The notes: generated from the sequence alone by a model not told the origin. Shown: positions 44,190 to 55,217, numbered from the stretch's first letter. The stretch: DNA of 64,000 bases from Mesorhizobium loti (GCF_001510895.1 NZ_LPWA01000108.1:1-64000), one strand, 5' to 3'. A program made the numbers and translations.

Positions 44190-44324
44190 ATGAAGCTGTT
44201 TGCCCGCCTGTTCCCCCGCCGCGAAATGAACCTGACGACCGCTCTCGAGCGTCAGCGCCTCGCCAAGACCATGCCCGGCCAGACCGGCGCCATGGCTGCT
44301 GCTCGCCTCGGCTTCATTGCCTGA
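44190..44324 (+). CDS. Small basic hypothetical protein (44 aa)
   Basis: MKLFARLFPRREMNLTTALE continues RQRLAKTMPGQTGAMAAARL and ends GFIA. It is short, basic and helical, with no family I recognise. ATG 44190 follows a GGAG six bases upstream; in-frame ATGs at 44178 and 44184 are alternatives. A good terminator at 44376-44407 ends the unit. Like the DUF1127 proteins it has a strong leader and its own terminator, suggesting a real micro-protein. Confidence 0.6.
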   Translation: MKLFARLFPRREMNLTTALERQRLAKTMPGQTGAMAAARLGFIA

Positions 44325-44375
44325 GGACAGCCGTTTTTCGGACGGCACCTGGTTGCCGTCGCGCTGAAGGATTTC

Positions 44376-44407
44376 AACGCCGCCCGGCCTTGCCGTGGCG
44401 GCGTTTT
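44376..44407 (+). terminator. Intrinsic terminator of the 44-aa gene
   Basis: AACGCCGCC (44376-44384) pairs with GGCGGCGTT (44397-44405), followed by TT and, after CG, TTTT. It lies 52 bases past the small gene's stop. Confidence 0.7.
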
Positions 44408-44463
44408 CGTTTTCATCGGGCTTTCGTTGCATGGCTGCGGCTCTAACCTCAGACCAATTGCCC

Positions 44464-44485
44464 ATTTGCGACCCGTGTCGCAAAT
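44464..44485. promoter_or_regulatory. Perfect palindrome before the GbdR-like regulator
   Basis: ATTTGCGAC (44464-44472), spacer CCGT, GTCGCAAAT (44477-44485). It lies about 105 bases before the regulator start. Half-sites of the same kind occur before the MttB/corrinoid pair (30469, 30525) and before the second DMGDH gene (49848). Confidence 0.6.
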
Positions 44486-44590
44486 TTAATCTTCGCTTAG
44501 CCGCCTACCCGATTGACAAGAATGGTTTTTCCTGATGACGCTATGCTGTTCGCGACATTCTGTTCGCGTCATGGCCGCGTGAGGTTTCCC

Positions 44591-45592
44591 GTGAATGCCG
44601 TAAAGCACCCGATCAAGAGATCGTTTGTATTCTTCCTCGTTCCCGACTTCACCATGATCGCCTTCGCGACGGCGCTCGACCCGCTGCGCTCGGCCAATCG
44701 GATGCTCGGCTACGAGGCCTATTGCTGGCGCTTGGCCAGCATCGACGGCAAGCCGGTGCGCGCCTCGAACGGCGTCGAATGCGCCGTCAACACCTCGCTC
44801 GAGGAAGAGCGCAAGAAGATGGCCGGGCCGGACAGGCCGAACATGGCGATCGTCTGCAGCGGCATCAATGTCGAGCGCTACCACAACAAGTCGGCTTTCG
44901 CCTGGCTGCGCGAGGAATACAACCGCGGCGTCGCGGTCGGCGGCCTGTGCACCGGCGCCCATATCCTGGCAGCCGCGGGCCTGCTTTCCAACAAGCGCTG
45001 CGCCATCCACTGGGAGAACCTGCCCGGCTTTTCGGAGGCCTTCCCCAAGGCCAATGTCTTTGCCGACCTCTTCGAGGTCGACCAGAACATCTACACCTGC
45101 GCCGGCGGCACCGCAGCGCTCGACATGATGCTGAAGCTGATCGGCGACGACTTCGACGAAAGCCTCGTCAATCGCGTCTGCGAGCAGGTGCTGACCGACC
45201 GCGTGCGCAGCCCGACCGATCGCCAGCGTCTGCCGTTGCGGGCGCGGCTTGGCGTGCAGAATTCCAAGGTGCTGACCATCATCGAACTGATGGAGGCGAA
45301 CCTCTCCGAGCCGCTGTCGCTGATCGAGATCGCCGACCACGTCGATCTGTCGCGCCGGCAGATCGAGCGTCTGTTCCGCACCGAGATGGGCCGTTCCCCT
45401 GCCCGCTACTATCTCGAAATCCGGCTCGACCGGGCCAGGCATTTGCTCATCCAGTCGTCGTTGCCGGTGGTCGAGGTGGCCGTGGCCTGCGGCTTCGTCT
45501 CGGCCTCGCACTTCTCCAAATGCTACCGCGAGCTCTACGCCCGCTCGCCGCAGCAGGAGCGGGTCGACCGCAAGCAGTTGCTGGCGGCCTGA
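44591..45592 (+). CDS. GlxA/GbdR-type AraC-family regulator
   Basis: A 333-residue protein with an N-terminal DJ-1/PfpI-like domain (FVFFLVPDFTMIAFATALDP; cysteine in GGLCTGAHILA) and a C-terminal AraC DNA-binding domain (DHVDLSRRQIERLFRTEMGR, ACGFVSASHFSKCYRELY). In Pseudomonas, GbdR and its relatives respond to glycine betaine and dimethylglycine or carnitine. Here it is a good candidate controller of the MttB and DMGDH genes. GTG 44591 follows GTGAGGTTTCCC and fits the family N-terminus; ATG 44513 is the longer alternative. Confidence 0.85.
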   Translation: MNAVKHPIKRSFVFFLVPDFTMIAFATALDPLRSANRMLGYEAYCWRLASIDGKPVRASNGVECAVNTSLEEERKKMAGPDRPNMAIVCSGINVERYHNKSAFAWLREEYNRGVAVGGLCTGAHILAAAGLLSNKRCAIHWENLPGFSEAFPKANVFADLFEVDQNIYTCAGGTAALDMMLKLIGDDFDESLVNRVCEQVLTDRVRSPTDRQRLPLRARLGVQNSKVLTIIELMEANLSEPLSLIEIADHVDLSRRQIERLFRTEMGRSPARYYLEIRLDRARHLLIQSSLPVVEVAVACGFVSASHFSKCYRELYARSPQQERVDRKQLLAA

Positions 45593-45610
45593 GCAATCGC
45601 GCTCTGGACC

Positions 45611-45717
45611 TAATGCATGTCGCCCAGAAGTATGCAGCGGTTCTGGGGCAACGACATGCATCAAAACAAAGACTTAAAGCGCGCGCCTGATTCCGTTTCG
45701 ACGCGACGCGCTTTAAG
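45611..45717. repeat. Intergenic mosaic repeat, copy C
   Basis: TAATGCATGTCGCCCAGAAG to GCGACGCGCTTTAAG, nearly identical to copy A at 136-241 and related to copy B at 33865-33968. Same orientation as copy A. Contains no gene. Confidence 0.75.
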
Positions 45718-45804
45718 CGGATTGCGTTTGTGCCGTCCGCATCGCTTCGAGACTGATGGCCTTGTAAGCCTTACCGATTGCGCTCGCCCGGAACGACGCC
45801 CGCT

Positions 45805-46146
45805 TCAATACCGGTCGCAATAGCACTCGGCCGACGAGATGCGGTCGTTCCAGCCGGAACCTCCGAAATTGCGGACCGTGCGGTCGAGTTCGATCGAGCG
45901 GCCGCGCCTTCCTGCGTGCTCATAAGCGACGAGCGTACAGCCCCGGCGCACGAGCACCGAGGAAACGCGGTCGTTCCAGAAACCGCCCCGGAAATTCACC
46001 GAATCGTCGGGGCCCATTTCAAGCGAACGTCCGCGGAAGTTTGCATTCTCGAACAGCACGCAGGCTGCCTCGCCGTAGAATTGGGCGCTGGCGCTGCCGA
46101 CAAAAATTGTCGACGCTAGTGCGGTCAGGATAACCAGGCATTTCAT
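45805..46146 (-). CDS. Secreted beta/gamma-crystallin-like (peptidase inhibitor I36-like) protein
   Basis: A 113-residue protein with a signal peptide (MKCLVILTALASTIFVGSAS then AQF). The mature part has two similar halves: ACVLFENANFRGRSLEMGPD..FWNDRVSSV and CTLVAYEHAGRRGRSIELDR..GWNDRISSA. This Greek-key pattern is typical of beta/gamma-crystallin or I36-type proteins. Cysteines near both halves and the end (ECYCDRY) may form disulfides. The ATG at 46146 is chosen because the signal peptide begins there. Confidence 0.78.
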   Translation of the reverse strand: MKCLVILTALASTIFVGSASAQFYGEAACVLFENANFRGRSLEMGPDDSVNFRGGFWNDRVSSVLVRRGCTLVAYEHAGRRGRSIELDRTVRNFGGSGWNDRISSAECYCDRY

Positions 46147-46281
46147 CGCGATGCTTCCTCGTTTGTCGCCGACCCCACGGCACTTTGCCATTGTGCCATC
46201 GCCGGAGGCAAGTCCGAGCCCCGGCAACCCAGGCGGTGATGTCCAGACGGAAAACCGCAGCGCACTTTCCCGAAATTGCTG

Positions 46282-47130
46282 TCAGCGGCTGTCCAGCATC
46301 CAGCCGCGGTTGCGCCACATCTTCTCGCCGGCCAGGCAATCGGCGGCGGGCCTGTCGTCGGCGAGCACGACCGGCGGGTGAGCCGCCTCTTCCGCCGCCC
46401 ATTGTTGCGAGGCCGGACCGGCAAGCTCGAGCACCAGCTTGCGGCGGATCGCTTCCGGGAATTGCGTCCAGTCGTTGACCGGGATCATGAAGGCGCCCGG
46501 GCCGCCGATGACGCAGTCGCTATAGTAACGGTCGAGATTGGCGACGTCGAAGGCGCCGGTGAACCCGCCGCTCGTCATCAGCGGCAGTCCGTTGATGGTG
46601 ATGCCCTGCTTCACCACCTCGTCGCGTGTGATATCGACCGGCGCGCCTTGATTGTTGGGTCCGTCGCCCGAAACGTCGATGACACGCTTGGTGCCCTGAA
46701 GACCGCTTTCGGCGAAAAGATCGCTGCCGAATTCAAGCGCGCCGGAAATCGAGGTTCGTCGCGCGCTGTCCGGCGGACGCGCATTGAGCTGCGCGACGAC
46801 CCGTTCAGCATCGGCGCGATTGGCGATTACCGTCCACGGCACGACGACCCGCTGCCACCTGGTGCCGGCCCATTCGACATAGGCGACCGCGATCTTGCCA
46901 TAGACGCCGTCGGCGATGGCCTTGAGCACATTGTCATGCGTCAGTGCCGCCGCGTAGCCGTGGCGTTGGATCTCGAGTTCGGCCGGCGACATGGAGAGCG
47001 AGACATCGACCGCCAGCACCAACTCGACATCGACCGGCTCTATCGCCGTCGATCGCGAGGTCAGGCCGAGGAGCAGCGCCAGCGCGGCGACGCCGGAAAG
47101 CCAATGCCCTGTTCGGCGGGAAGCGGACAT
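46282..47130 (-). CDS. DUF1194 secreted VWA-like protein
   Basis: A 282-residue secreted protein. The signal peptide covers about residues 1-29; the mature part starts EPVDVELVLAVDVSLSMSPA, whose DVSLSMS is a MIDAS-type metal motif. VIDVSGDGPNNQGAPVDITR is the second family hallmark of DUF1194. Its role is unknown; such proteins sit in the periplasm or outer surface. It stands alone, with a terminator of the converging side next to its start. Confidence 0.82.
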   Translation of the reverse strand: MSASRRTGHWLSGVAALALLLGLTSRSTAIEPVDVELVLAVDVSLSMSPAELEIQRHGYAAALTHDNVLKAIADGVYGKIAVAYVEWAGTRWQRVVVPWTVIANRADAERVVAQLNARPPDSARRTSISGALEFGSDLFAESGLQGTKRVIDVSGDGPNNQGAPVDITRDEVVKQGITINGLPLMTSGGFTGAFDVANLDRYYSDCVIGGPGAFMIPVNDWTQFPEAIRRKLVLELAGPASQQWAAEEAAHPPVVLADDRPAADCLAGEKMWRNRGWMLDSR

Positions 47131-47169
47131 GACGCGAAGGTAGGCGATAATTGCGCATGAACAAAGTAA

Positions 47170-47195
47170 AAAGGCCCGGCGTCGACCGGGCCTTT
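47170..47195 (-). terminator. Intrinsic terminator after the second DMGDH-family gene
   Basis: AAAGGCCCGG (47170-47179) pairs exactly with CCGGGCCTTT (47186-47195). Read on the minus strand it ends in five T residues. It lies 24 bases past the flavoprotein stop codon. Confidence 0.85.
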
Positions 47196-47218
47196 CCTGC
47201 GCTGTTGGCTATGCGCGA

Positions 47219-49780
47219 TTAGCTGCGCGGCTTGAGGTTCTCCGGGTCGTAGAGCGGCTTGTAGCCGACGCCTGCCACCTCGACCGGATAGGTCTCGCCG
47301 AAATATTCCACGTTGAGCTTGCGACCCTCCTGCGCATAGGCCCAAGGCAGATAGGCGAGCGCGATGTTCTTGCCGATCGTCGGACCGTAGGCGACCGAGG
47401 TGGTGAAGGAGCGGCGGCCGAGTTCATCGACCAGCGTCTCGCCGGTTGCCGGATCAAGCACGGGCATGGTGCCGACCGGATAGCGGGCGACGCCCTTGGA
47501 ATCGGTGTTCTCGGTCATCACCAGCGTGCAGAGCATCGCCGGCTGGTGCTCGCGGGCCCGGTACTCCAGGTGCTTGGCCTTACCGCAGAAATCGTTCTCC
47601 TTGACCTTCGGGCGGGCGAGATCGGCCTCGAGCAGATTATACTCGGTCAAGAGGTCGGCATTCTGCAGCCTCAGGCTCTTTTCCATGCGGCGCGTGTTGG
47701 CGTAGGTCTCGACGCCGAACGGCATGACGCCGGTGGAGCGCAGCGCGTCCCAGACCGCGAGCCCGTCCTCGTAGCGCATATGCAGTTCCCAGCCCTGCTC
47801 GCCGACATAGGAGATGCGGAAGGCGGTGACGTCCTTGCCGGCGATCTTGATCGGCTTGATCGCGGCAAAGGGGAAGTTTTCCGGCGTCAACCCGTTCGGA
47901 TCCTCGACCACCTTCTGCAGGGTCGTGCGCGCGTTCGGCCCCCAGATGCCGACGGTGACGTATTTTTCGGTCACATCGGTGACGGTGGCGTCAAATCCTT
48001 TGTCCTGCGCGGTGCGCTGCATGTAGCGGAAATCGCGCGGACCGGCGTCGGCGCCATCGATCACCCGGCAGCGGTCGGCCATGCGGATCACCGTGAAGTC
48101 GGCACGCACCATGCCTTCCTCGTCGAGGAAGTGGGTGTAGATGCCTTTGCCGATATTGTTGTCGCCGCCGATCTTGGCCGCGCACAGCCACTCCAGCAGC
48201 ACGACATGGTCGGGCCCTTCGACGTCATACATCGAGAAGTGCGACAGGTTGACGATGCCGCAATCCTCGCTCATCGCCAGATGCTCGGCATTGGAGACGC
48301 GCCAGAAATGGCGATTGTCCCATTCGTTCTCGCGCACCGGCACGCGGTTGCCGTATTTTTCTAAGAGATGCTCGTTGGCGGCGTAGCCATGGGCGCGCTC
48401 CCAGCCGCCCAGCTCCATGAAGTAGCCGCCCAACTCCTTTTCACGCTCCCAGAAAGGCGAACGGCGGATATTGCGGCCCTTGGAGAAGGGCTCGCGCGGA
48501 TGGACCGCCGGATTGTAGACCTTCATCGCCGTCTCGGTGCAGCGATCCCAGATGAACTCTTCCTTCGTCTGGTGCGGGTAGAAGCGCGAATAGTCGATCG
48601 CATGATGGTCGATCGCAGTGCGGCCGTCGGTCATCCAGTCGGCAATGAGCTTGCCCATGCCCGGACCGTCCTTGACCCAGATCGCGACGGCGTACCATAG
48701 GCCTCTCACCTTCTGGCTCTCGCCCATCGACGGGCCACCGTCGGTCGTCACCTGCAGCAGGCCGTTGAAGGAGTGGCCCTCATTGTAGCCAAGCTCGCCC
48801 AGGATCGGCGTCAGCTCCATGGCGCGCTCGAGCGGCGCCATGATCTGCTCCATGTCGAGATCGCGCTGCGAGGGCGACAGCCGCGCCTGGTCCTTCTCAA
48901 GCAGGTCGCGCGGGTGGCAGAGGCGCGGATTGGTTTCTTCGTAATAGCCCCACTCGATCTGGCCGCCTTCGGCGGTCTTCGGATCGCCCGTGTCGCGCAT
49001 ATAGGCCGAATTGCCCTGGTCGCGCAGCAGCGGCCAGCCGATCTCCTTGCCGGTGCCTGCGAACTCGTTGTAGGGGCCGAAGAAGGTCAGCGGATGATCG
49101 ATCGGCATGACCGGCAGGTCCTCGCCGACCAATGCCGCGGTGAGCCGGCCCCAGATGCCGGTGCAGACCACGACATAGTCGGCCTCGATCGTGCCGCGTT
49201 CCGTCACCACGCCCTTGATGCGGCGGTTCTCGACGATCAGCTCCTTGGCCGACGTGTTGGCGAAGGCCTGGAGCTTGCCGGAGGCGACGCCCTGGTCGAC
49301 CAGCTTGCCGGCCACCGTCTGTGAGCGCGGGATGACGAGGCCCGCGTCGGGGTCCCACAGGCCGCCCTGCACCAGATGCTCCTCGATCAGCGGGAATTTT
49401 TGCTTGATCTCGGCCGGCTCGATCAGGCGCGCGCGGGTTCCGAACGCCTTGGCCGAAGCGACCTTGCGCTTGATCTCGTCCATGCGGCCATCGTCGCCGA
49501 CGCGCGCGACCTCGAGGCCGCCGACGCGGGCGTAGTGGCCCATCTTCTCGTAGAAATCGATGGAGTAGAGCGTCGTCCAGCAGGACAGAAAATCGTGGCT
49601 GGTCGTGTAGCAGAAATCCGAAGCATGCGCCGTCGAGCCGATATCGGTCGGGATGCCCGACTTGTCGATGCCGACGATATCGTTCCAGCCGCGCTCGATC
49701 AGGTGATGGGCGACTGACGCGCCTACGATACCGCCCAGGCCGACGATGACGACCTTCGCCTTTTTCGGAAACTCTGCCAT
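47219..49780 (-). CDS. Second FAD/GcvT-domain dehydrogenase of the dimethylglycine dehydrogenase family
   Basis: An 853-residue protein with the FAD-binding start KVVIVGLGGIVGASVAHHL, a middle FAO_M-like part and a C-terminal GcvT-type folate domain (CGIVNLSHFSMYDVEGPDHV; VGEQGWELHMRYEDG). The covalent-flavin region reads STAHASDF, with His52, in place of SSWHAAG in the 13.4-kb paralogue, so the flavin link or substrate may differ. It probably demethylates an N-methyl amine using THF. ATG 49780 is preferred over TTG 49795. A TTTGCGAC half-site lies 68 bases upstream. Confidence 0.85.
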   Translation of the reverse strand: MAEFPKKAKVVIVGLGGIVGASVAHHLIERGWNDIVGIDKSGIPTDIGSTAHASDFCYTTSHDFLSCWTTLYSIDFYEKMGHYARVGGLEVARVGDDGRMDEIKRKVASAKAFGTRARLIEPAEIKQKFPLIEEHLVQGGLWDPDAGLVIPRSQTVAGKLVDQGVASGKLQAFANTSAKELIVENRRIKGVVTERGTIEADYVVVCTGIWGRLTAALVGEDLPVMPIDHPLTFFGPYNEFAGTGKEIGWPLLRDQGNSAYMRDTGDPKTAEGGQIEWGYYEETNPRLCHPRDLLEKDQARLSPSQRDLDMEQIMAPLERAMELTPILGELGYNEGHSFNGLLQVTTDGGPSMGESQKVRGLWYAVAIWVKDGPGMGKLIADWMTDGRTAIDHHAIDYSRFYPHQTKEEFIWDRCTETAMKVYNPAVHPREPFSKGRNIRRSPFWEREKELGGYFMELGGWERAHGYAANEHLLEKYGNRVPVRENEWDNRHFWRVSNAEHLAMSEDCGIVNLSHFSMYDVEGPDHVVLLEWLCAAKIGGDNNIGKGIYTHFLDEEGMVRADFTVIRMADRCRVIDGADAGPRDFRYMQRTAQDKGFDATVTDVTEKYVTVGIWGPNARTTLQKVVEDPNGLTPENFPFAAIKPIKIAGKDVTAFRISYVGEQGWELHMRYEDGLAVWDALRSTGVMPFGVETYANTRRMEKSLRLQNADLLTEYNLLEADLARPKVKENDFCGKAKHLEYRAREHQPAMLCTLVMTENTDSKGVARYPVGTMPVLDPATGETLVDELGRRSFTTSVAYGPTIGKNIALAYLPWAYAQEGRKLNVEYFGETYPVEVAGVGYKPLYDPENLKPRS

Positions 49781-49935
49781 GGCCCGCGACTCCAAAGTGA
49801 AAAAGCGGGCGGACTATAGGGCCGAGCGGTGGGGGGATTGAAGCCTGTTTGCGACATTGCGAAAGAGCCGAGCGACCCTGACGAACGAACGCGCTTCCCC
49901 AGACGCTCCCAGTCAGGATTCTTTGTGGGCCGGAG

Positions 49936-50693
49936 TTAGGCGGAAGCTCCATGAACTTCTCGAAGACACGCTGCTTGGCCCCGCGCACACTCTCCTCAAG
50001 CGACTTCGCCTTGGCCAGATGCGCGGCGATCGCGCTGGCCAAAATGCAGCCGGTTCCGCGCATCGATCCGGCAAGCCGGGGCATGTCGAAGCGGACAGGT
50101 TCCCGGTCGAGACTCAACAGAATGTCTATCGATCTTGCCCCCACCGCGTGACCGCCCTTGATGAGCAGCGCCCGCGGCCCGGCTGCAAGCAGTCGGCATC
50201 CCTGTCGCAGCACCTCGTCGTCATCCACGGCCAATCCTGAGCCGGTCAGCACCGCCAGTTCGATAAGATTCGGCGTAACCAGACGGCAAAGCGGCATGAG
50301 ATCACGCTTCATGACCTCGACGGCATCCGGTTCCACCAGCGGCCTGCCTGACGAGGAAGCCAGCACCGGATCGAGGACTGCCGGTACCCGCGGATTTTCG
50401 CCAAGCACGCCGGCAACGGCGGCAATGATTGAGGCGTTTGCGAGCATGCCGATCTTGATGGCCGCTACCTCGTTGGCCTGCAACGCCGCTCGCATCTGAT
50501 CGGCAACCAGGCCTGGTTGCAGATGAAGGATGCCCTTCACGGCGCCATGCGTCTGCACCGTCACGGCGGTGACGGCAAGACAGGTCCGCAGGCCGATTGA
50601 GGAGATCGTCTCGATATCGCGCGCAATCCCGGCGCCTCCGCTGGAATCCGATCCGCCGACGACAAGCACATGCGGGTCCGGGTTCAGCGCCAT
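49936..50693 (-). CDS. thiD: Hydroxymethylpyrimidine (phosphate) kinase ThiD, end uncertain
   Basis: About 252 residues: VVGGSDSSGGAGIARDIETI at the start, DPVLASSSGRPLV and PNLIELAVLTG in the middle, GTGCILASAIAAHLA at the catalytic end. It phosphorylates HMP and HMP-P in thiamine synthesis. As written, the frame has no stop near the expected end and runs on through the next gene to 48897. A missing base near 49942 would bring TAA at 49936 into frame, giving MELPA as the end. ATG 50693 is used; 50714 is possible. It overlaps thiE by 10 bases. Confidence 0.82.
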
Positions 50694-51289
50694 CGATGCG
50701 TCTTTTCGATCCATTCTCTGGTGCGCCCTTCAGGATCGGCATGCAGCGTTATGTCCGTGACCACCGCCGCGCTGTCGGCGCCGGCTCCGAAAACGCCGTC
50801 GAGCCGCTCGGGGTTGAGGCCGCCGATAGCGACCAGCGGGAGAGGCGCGACCCGGTCCTTCCACGCACGGATCCGTTCCAGCCCCTGTGGCGCCCATTTC
50901 ATCTTCTTCAGGATGGTGGGATAGACAGGGCCGAGCGCAAAGTAGTGGGGCTCTGCCGCGACGGCCGTTTCCAGCTCGGCATCGTCATGCGTGCTCAGTC
51001 CAAGCCTGATGCCGGCCGCCCGTATCGCCGGAAGGTCGGCAATTTGCAGGTCTTCCTGGCCGAGGTGGATGAAGTCGCAGCCCTCCTCGATCGCCAGACG
51101 CCAATGATCGTTGACGATGAGCTGGCAACGATTTCTGGCGCACATTGCTTTCGCCTTGCGGATTTCCGCGCGCAGTCCATCCTCGTCCATGTCCTTGATG
51201 CGGAGCTGCACCAGCCTGACGCCGAGCGGCACCAGCCGCTCGATCCAGGCAGCGCTGTCGACGATCGGATAGAACGGATCGAGCTTCAT
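50684..51289 (-). CDS. thiE: Thiamine phosphate synthase ThiE
   Basis: A 201-residue TIM-barrel protein joining HMP pyrophosphate to the thiazole phosphate carboxylate. Family segments: [27 protein letters not shown] (read in parts), [44 protein letters not shown] and [10 protein letters not shown]. The ATG at 51289 overlaps the thiG stop (ATGA); the 30-codon extension in the open frame is thiG sequence in another frame. Confidence 0.92.
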   Translation of the reverse strand: MKLDPFYPIVDSAAWIERLVPLGVRLVQLRIKDMDEDGLRAEIRKAKAMCARNRCQLIVNDHWRLAIEEGCDFIHLGQEDLQIADLPAIRAAGIRLGLSTHDDAELETAVAAEPHYFALGPVYPTILKKMKWAPQGLERIRAWKDRVAPLPLVAIGGLNPERLDGVFGAGADSAAVVTDITLHADPEGRTREWIEKTHRWR

Positions 51290-52058
51290 GAAAAAACCGC
51301 CCTGCCGAATGTCGGCGTCGACGGCACGGCAACATCGCGCGGCTCGAGCAATCCCGCGCCGAAGGCTCGCGACCGGCATCGACCGCCTTGCTGAAAGCGC
51401 GCGCCATGCCGACCGGATCGGCCGCCTTGGCGACAGCGGTGTTCAGGAGCACGGCGTCAAAGCCGAGCTCCATGACGGTTGCCGCGTGCGATGGCCGTCC
51501 GAGCCCCGCATCCACAATCAGCGGAACGCCGGGGAAATGTCCGCGCATCGAGCGCAGCGCCATGATGTTGACCGGCCCGAGAGCCGATCCGATCGGCGCG
51601 CACCATGGCATCAGAACCTTGCAGCCCGCCTCAAGCAGCCGTTCGGCGACGACGAGGTCGTCCGTGGTATAGGGGAATACCGAAAAGCCATCTTCGCAGA
51701 GGATGCGCGCGGCATCGACCAGGCCGAACACGTCCGGCTGGAGCGTGTCATGGTTGCCGATCACTTCGAGCTTGATCCACGACGTGCCAAAAACCTCGCG
51801 CGCCATCTTCGCGGTCGTGACGGCTTCCTTCACGGAATGACAGCCGGCGGTGTTAGGCAAGATCCTCACGCCGAGCGAGTTGACCAGCGACCAGAATTTT
51901 TCGCCGCTCCTGCCGCCAGCCATTTCACGGCGCAGCGAGACCGTCACCACCGAGGCGCCCGACGCCTTCGCAGCATCGGCGAGGATGGCCGGCGAAGGAT
52001 ATTGGGCTGTGCCTAGAAGCAGGCGTGAAGGAAGCGCCGTTCCGAAAAGATCGAACAT
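51286..52058 (-). CDS. thiG: Thiazole synthase ThiG, frameshifted near C-terminus
   Basis: About 257 residues when read across a break near 51366 (GGCTC, with GGCCTC expected on the plus strand). Without repair, the frame leaves the family after AVDAGRE and runs into thiE as far as 50985. ThiG forms the thiazole ring from deoxyxylulose phosphate, ThiS-thiocarboxylate and an imine. The Schiff-base lysine is in [10 protein letters not shown]; phosphate-binding parts are [11 protein letters not shown] and [12 protein letters not shown]. An essential-type pathway gene with one missing base suggests sequence error. Confidence 0.9.
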
Positions 52059-52060
52059 AA

Positions 52061-52258
52061 CTAACCTCCCTGCATGGGCGAAAGGATTTCGATCCGGTCG
52101 CCGTCATTCAGCCGGAATTCCGACCGTTCGGCCGCGGGCACCACGTCGCCGTTCAGCGCGGTGGCGAGCCAGCCGCCCTCATAGTCGAGCTCCTTCAAAA
52201 GGGCGTCGAGCGTCGTAGCCTTGGCCTCAAGCGCTTCGCCGTTGACGATCAGCTTCAT
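52061..52258 (-). CDS. thiS: Sulfur carrier protein ThiS
   Basis: A 65-residue ubiquitin-fold protein, [20 protein letters not shown] at the start and ending in GG, the C-terminus that receives sulfur as a thiocarboxylate. It passes sulfur to ThiG. The stop is two bases from the thiG start, and its start lies 32 bases inside the end of thiO. Confidence 0.92.
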   Translation of the reverse strand: MKLIVNGEALEAKATTLDALLKELDYEGGWLATALNGDVVPAAERSEFRLNDGDRIEILSPMQGG

Positions 52259-53234
52259 TGTCAGACTCCAGATCGGCAGATGAATTGAAGAGAAGGCTGG
52301 CGGCCTGATCGGCCACGGCCGGTGAAAGCAGGAAACCGTGCCGGTAGAGACCGTTGATCGTGATCGTGCCATCCTTCCGACGCTTCACGCGCGGCAGATT
52401 GTCGGGATAGGCAGGACGCACGCCCACCCCTGTCTCGACGATTTCGGCCTCGCCGAACGCCGGATGGACCGCGTAGGCCGCATTGAGGAGTTCCATCAGC
52501 GAACGGGCGGTGATCGGTCCGTCGTGGTCGCTTTCGATCATGGTCGCGCCGACCATGAAGTGATGATCGGCCCGCGGCACGATATAGATCGGGTGGCGCG
52601 GATGGAGGAGACGCACTGGCCGGGCCAGCGAGACCTCGCACGTGTGGAGGAGCAGCATTTCACCGCGCACCCCGCGTAAATCGTCGTCGGTTCGCGCGAT
52701 GCCCGTACAGTCGATCACCTGATCAAAGTCGGAAAGCGCAGCCTCGCCCGCCTCGAAAAGAAAGACGACGCCCATCGCCCGCAGTTCGCCGGCGAGGGCC
52801 TCGAGCGCCCGGCGGGGATCGAGGTGGGCTTCGCCGACAAAGAACAGGCCCTGGCGAAAGCGGCCGGCAAGGTCGGGTTCGAGGGCGGCAATCGCCTCCT
52901 CGTTGACGGACTCATAGGCACGCGTACGAGCCGCAAAGCGGGCAAGCTCGAAGGCGTCGCGCGCATGGGCGACGACGAGAGTGCCTGCCCTTGTCACCAG
53001 CCCTGGCAGTGTCCTTTCCCACCAGTCGGCCGAGGTTTTGCCGAGGGTGACAACCGCCTCCTCCGCGCTTTCGCGTTCGCACCAAGGGGCGAGCATGCCG
53101 CCAGCCAGCCAGGAGGCATTGCCGCCGATCTGGCTCCGGATTTCGGCAACCGTGACGGACGCACCCCGCGCGGCCAATTCATGGGCGACGGTGAGACCTG
53201 CCACACCGGCACCTTTGACAAGAATGCGGCGCAT
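52227..53234 (-). CDS. thiO: Glycine oxidase ThiO
   Basis: A 335-residue FAD protein of the D-amino acid oxidase group, making the glycine imine for thiazole synthesis. FAD motif GAGVAGLTVAHEL begins at residue 8; ASWLAGGMLAPWCE and the C-terminal NGLYRHGFLLSPAVADQAAS are typical ThiO signatures. Its last 32 bases overlap thiS, longer than usual; the tail [18 protein letters not shown] is not conserved-looking, so the true end may be earlier if a base is missing. Confidence 0.9.
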   Translation of the reverse strand: MRRILVKGAGVAGLTVAHELAARGASVTVAEIRSQIGGNASWLAGGMLAPWCERESAEEAVVTLGKTSADWWERTLPGLVTRAGTLVVAHARDAFELARFAARTRAYESVNEEAIAALEPDLAGRFRQGLFFVGEAHLDPRRALEALAGELRAMGVVFLFEAGEAALSDFDQVIDCTGIARTDDDLRGVRGEMLLLHTCEVSLARPVRLLHPRHPIYIVPRADHHFMVGATMIESDHDGPITARSLMELLNAAYAVHPAFGEAEIVETGVGVRPAYPDNLPRVKRRKDGTITINGLYRHGFLLSPAVADQAASLLFNSSADLESDNEADRQRRSA

Positions 53235-53237
53235 GGC

Positions 53238-55112
<1,875 letters not shown>

Positions 55113-55217
55113 TCATCTGCATTGGAGACCCAGTTCCGTGCCGGAAGGATGTAGGACGCTTTGGTGTGCCTGCTCGACACAGGTCTTCGGGCATGGAGTC
55201 CCGCAAAGCGCTTGCAC

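Noticed and set aside
48897..50714. 605-codon frame joining ThiD to sequence in the next gene
   Set aside because: Only the first 250 residues are ThiD; the rest is out-of-frame flavoprotein sequence rich in Arg and Gly, best explained by a lost base.
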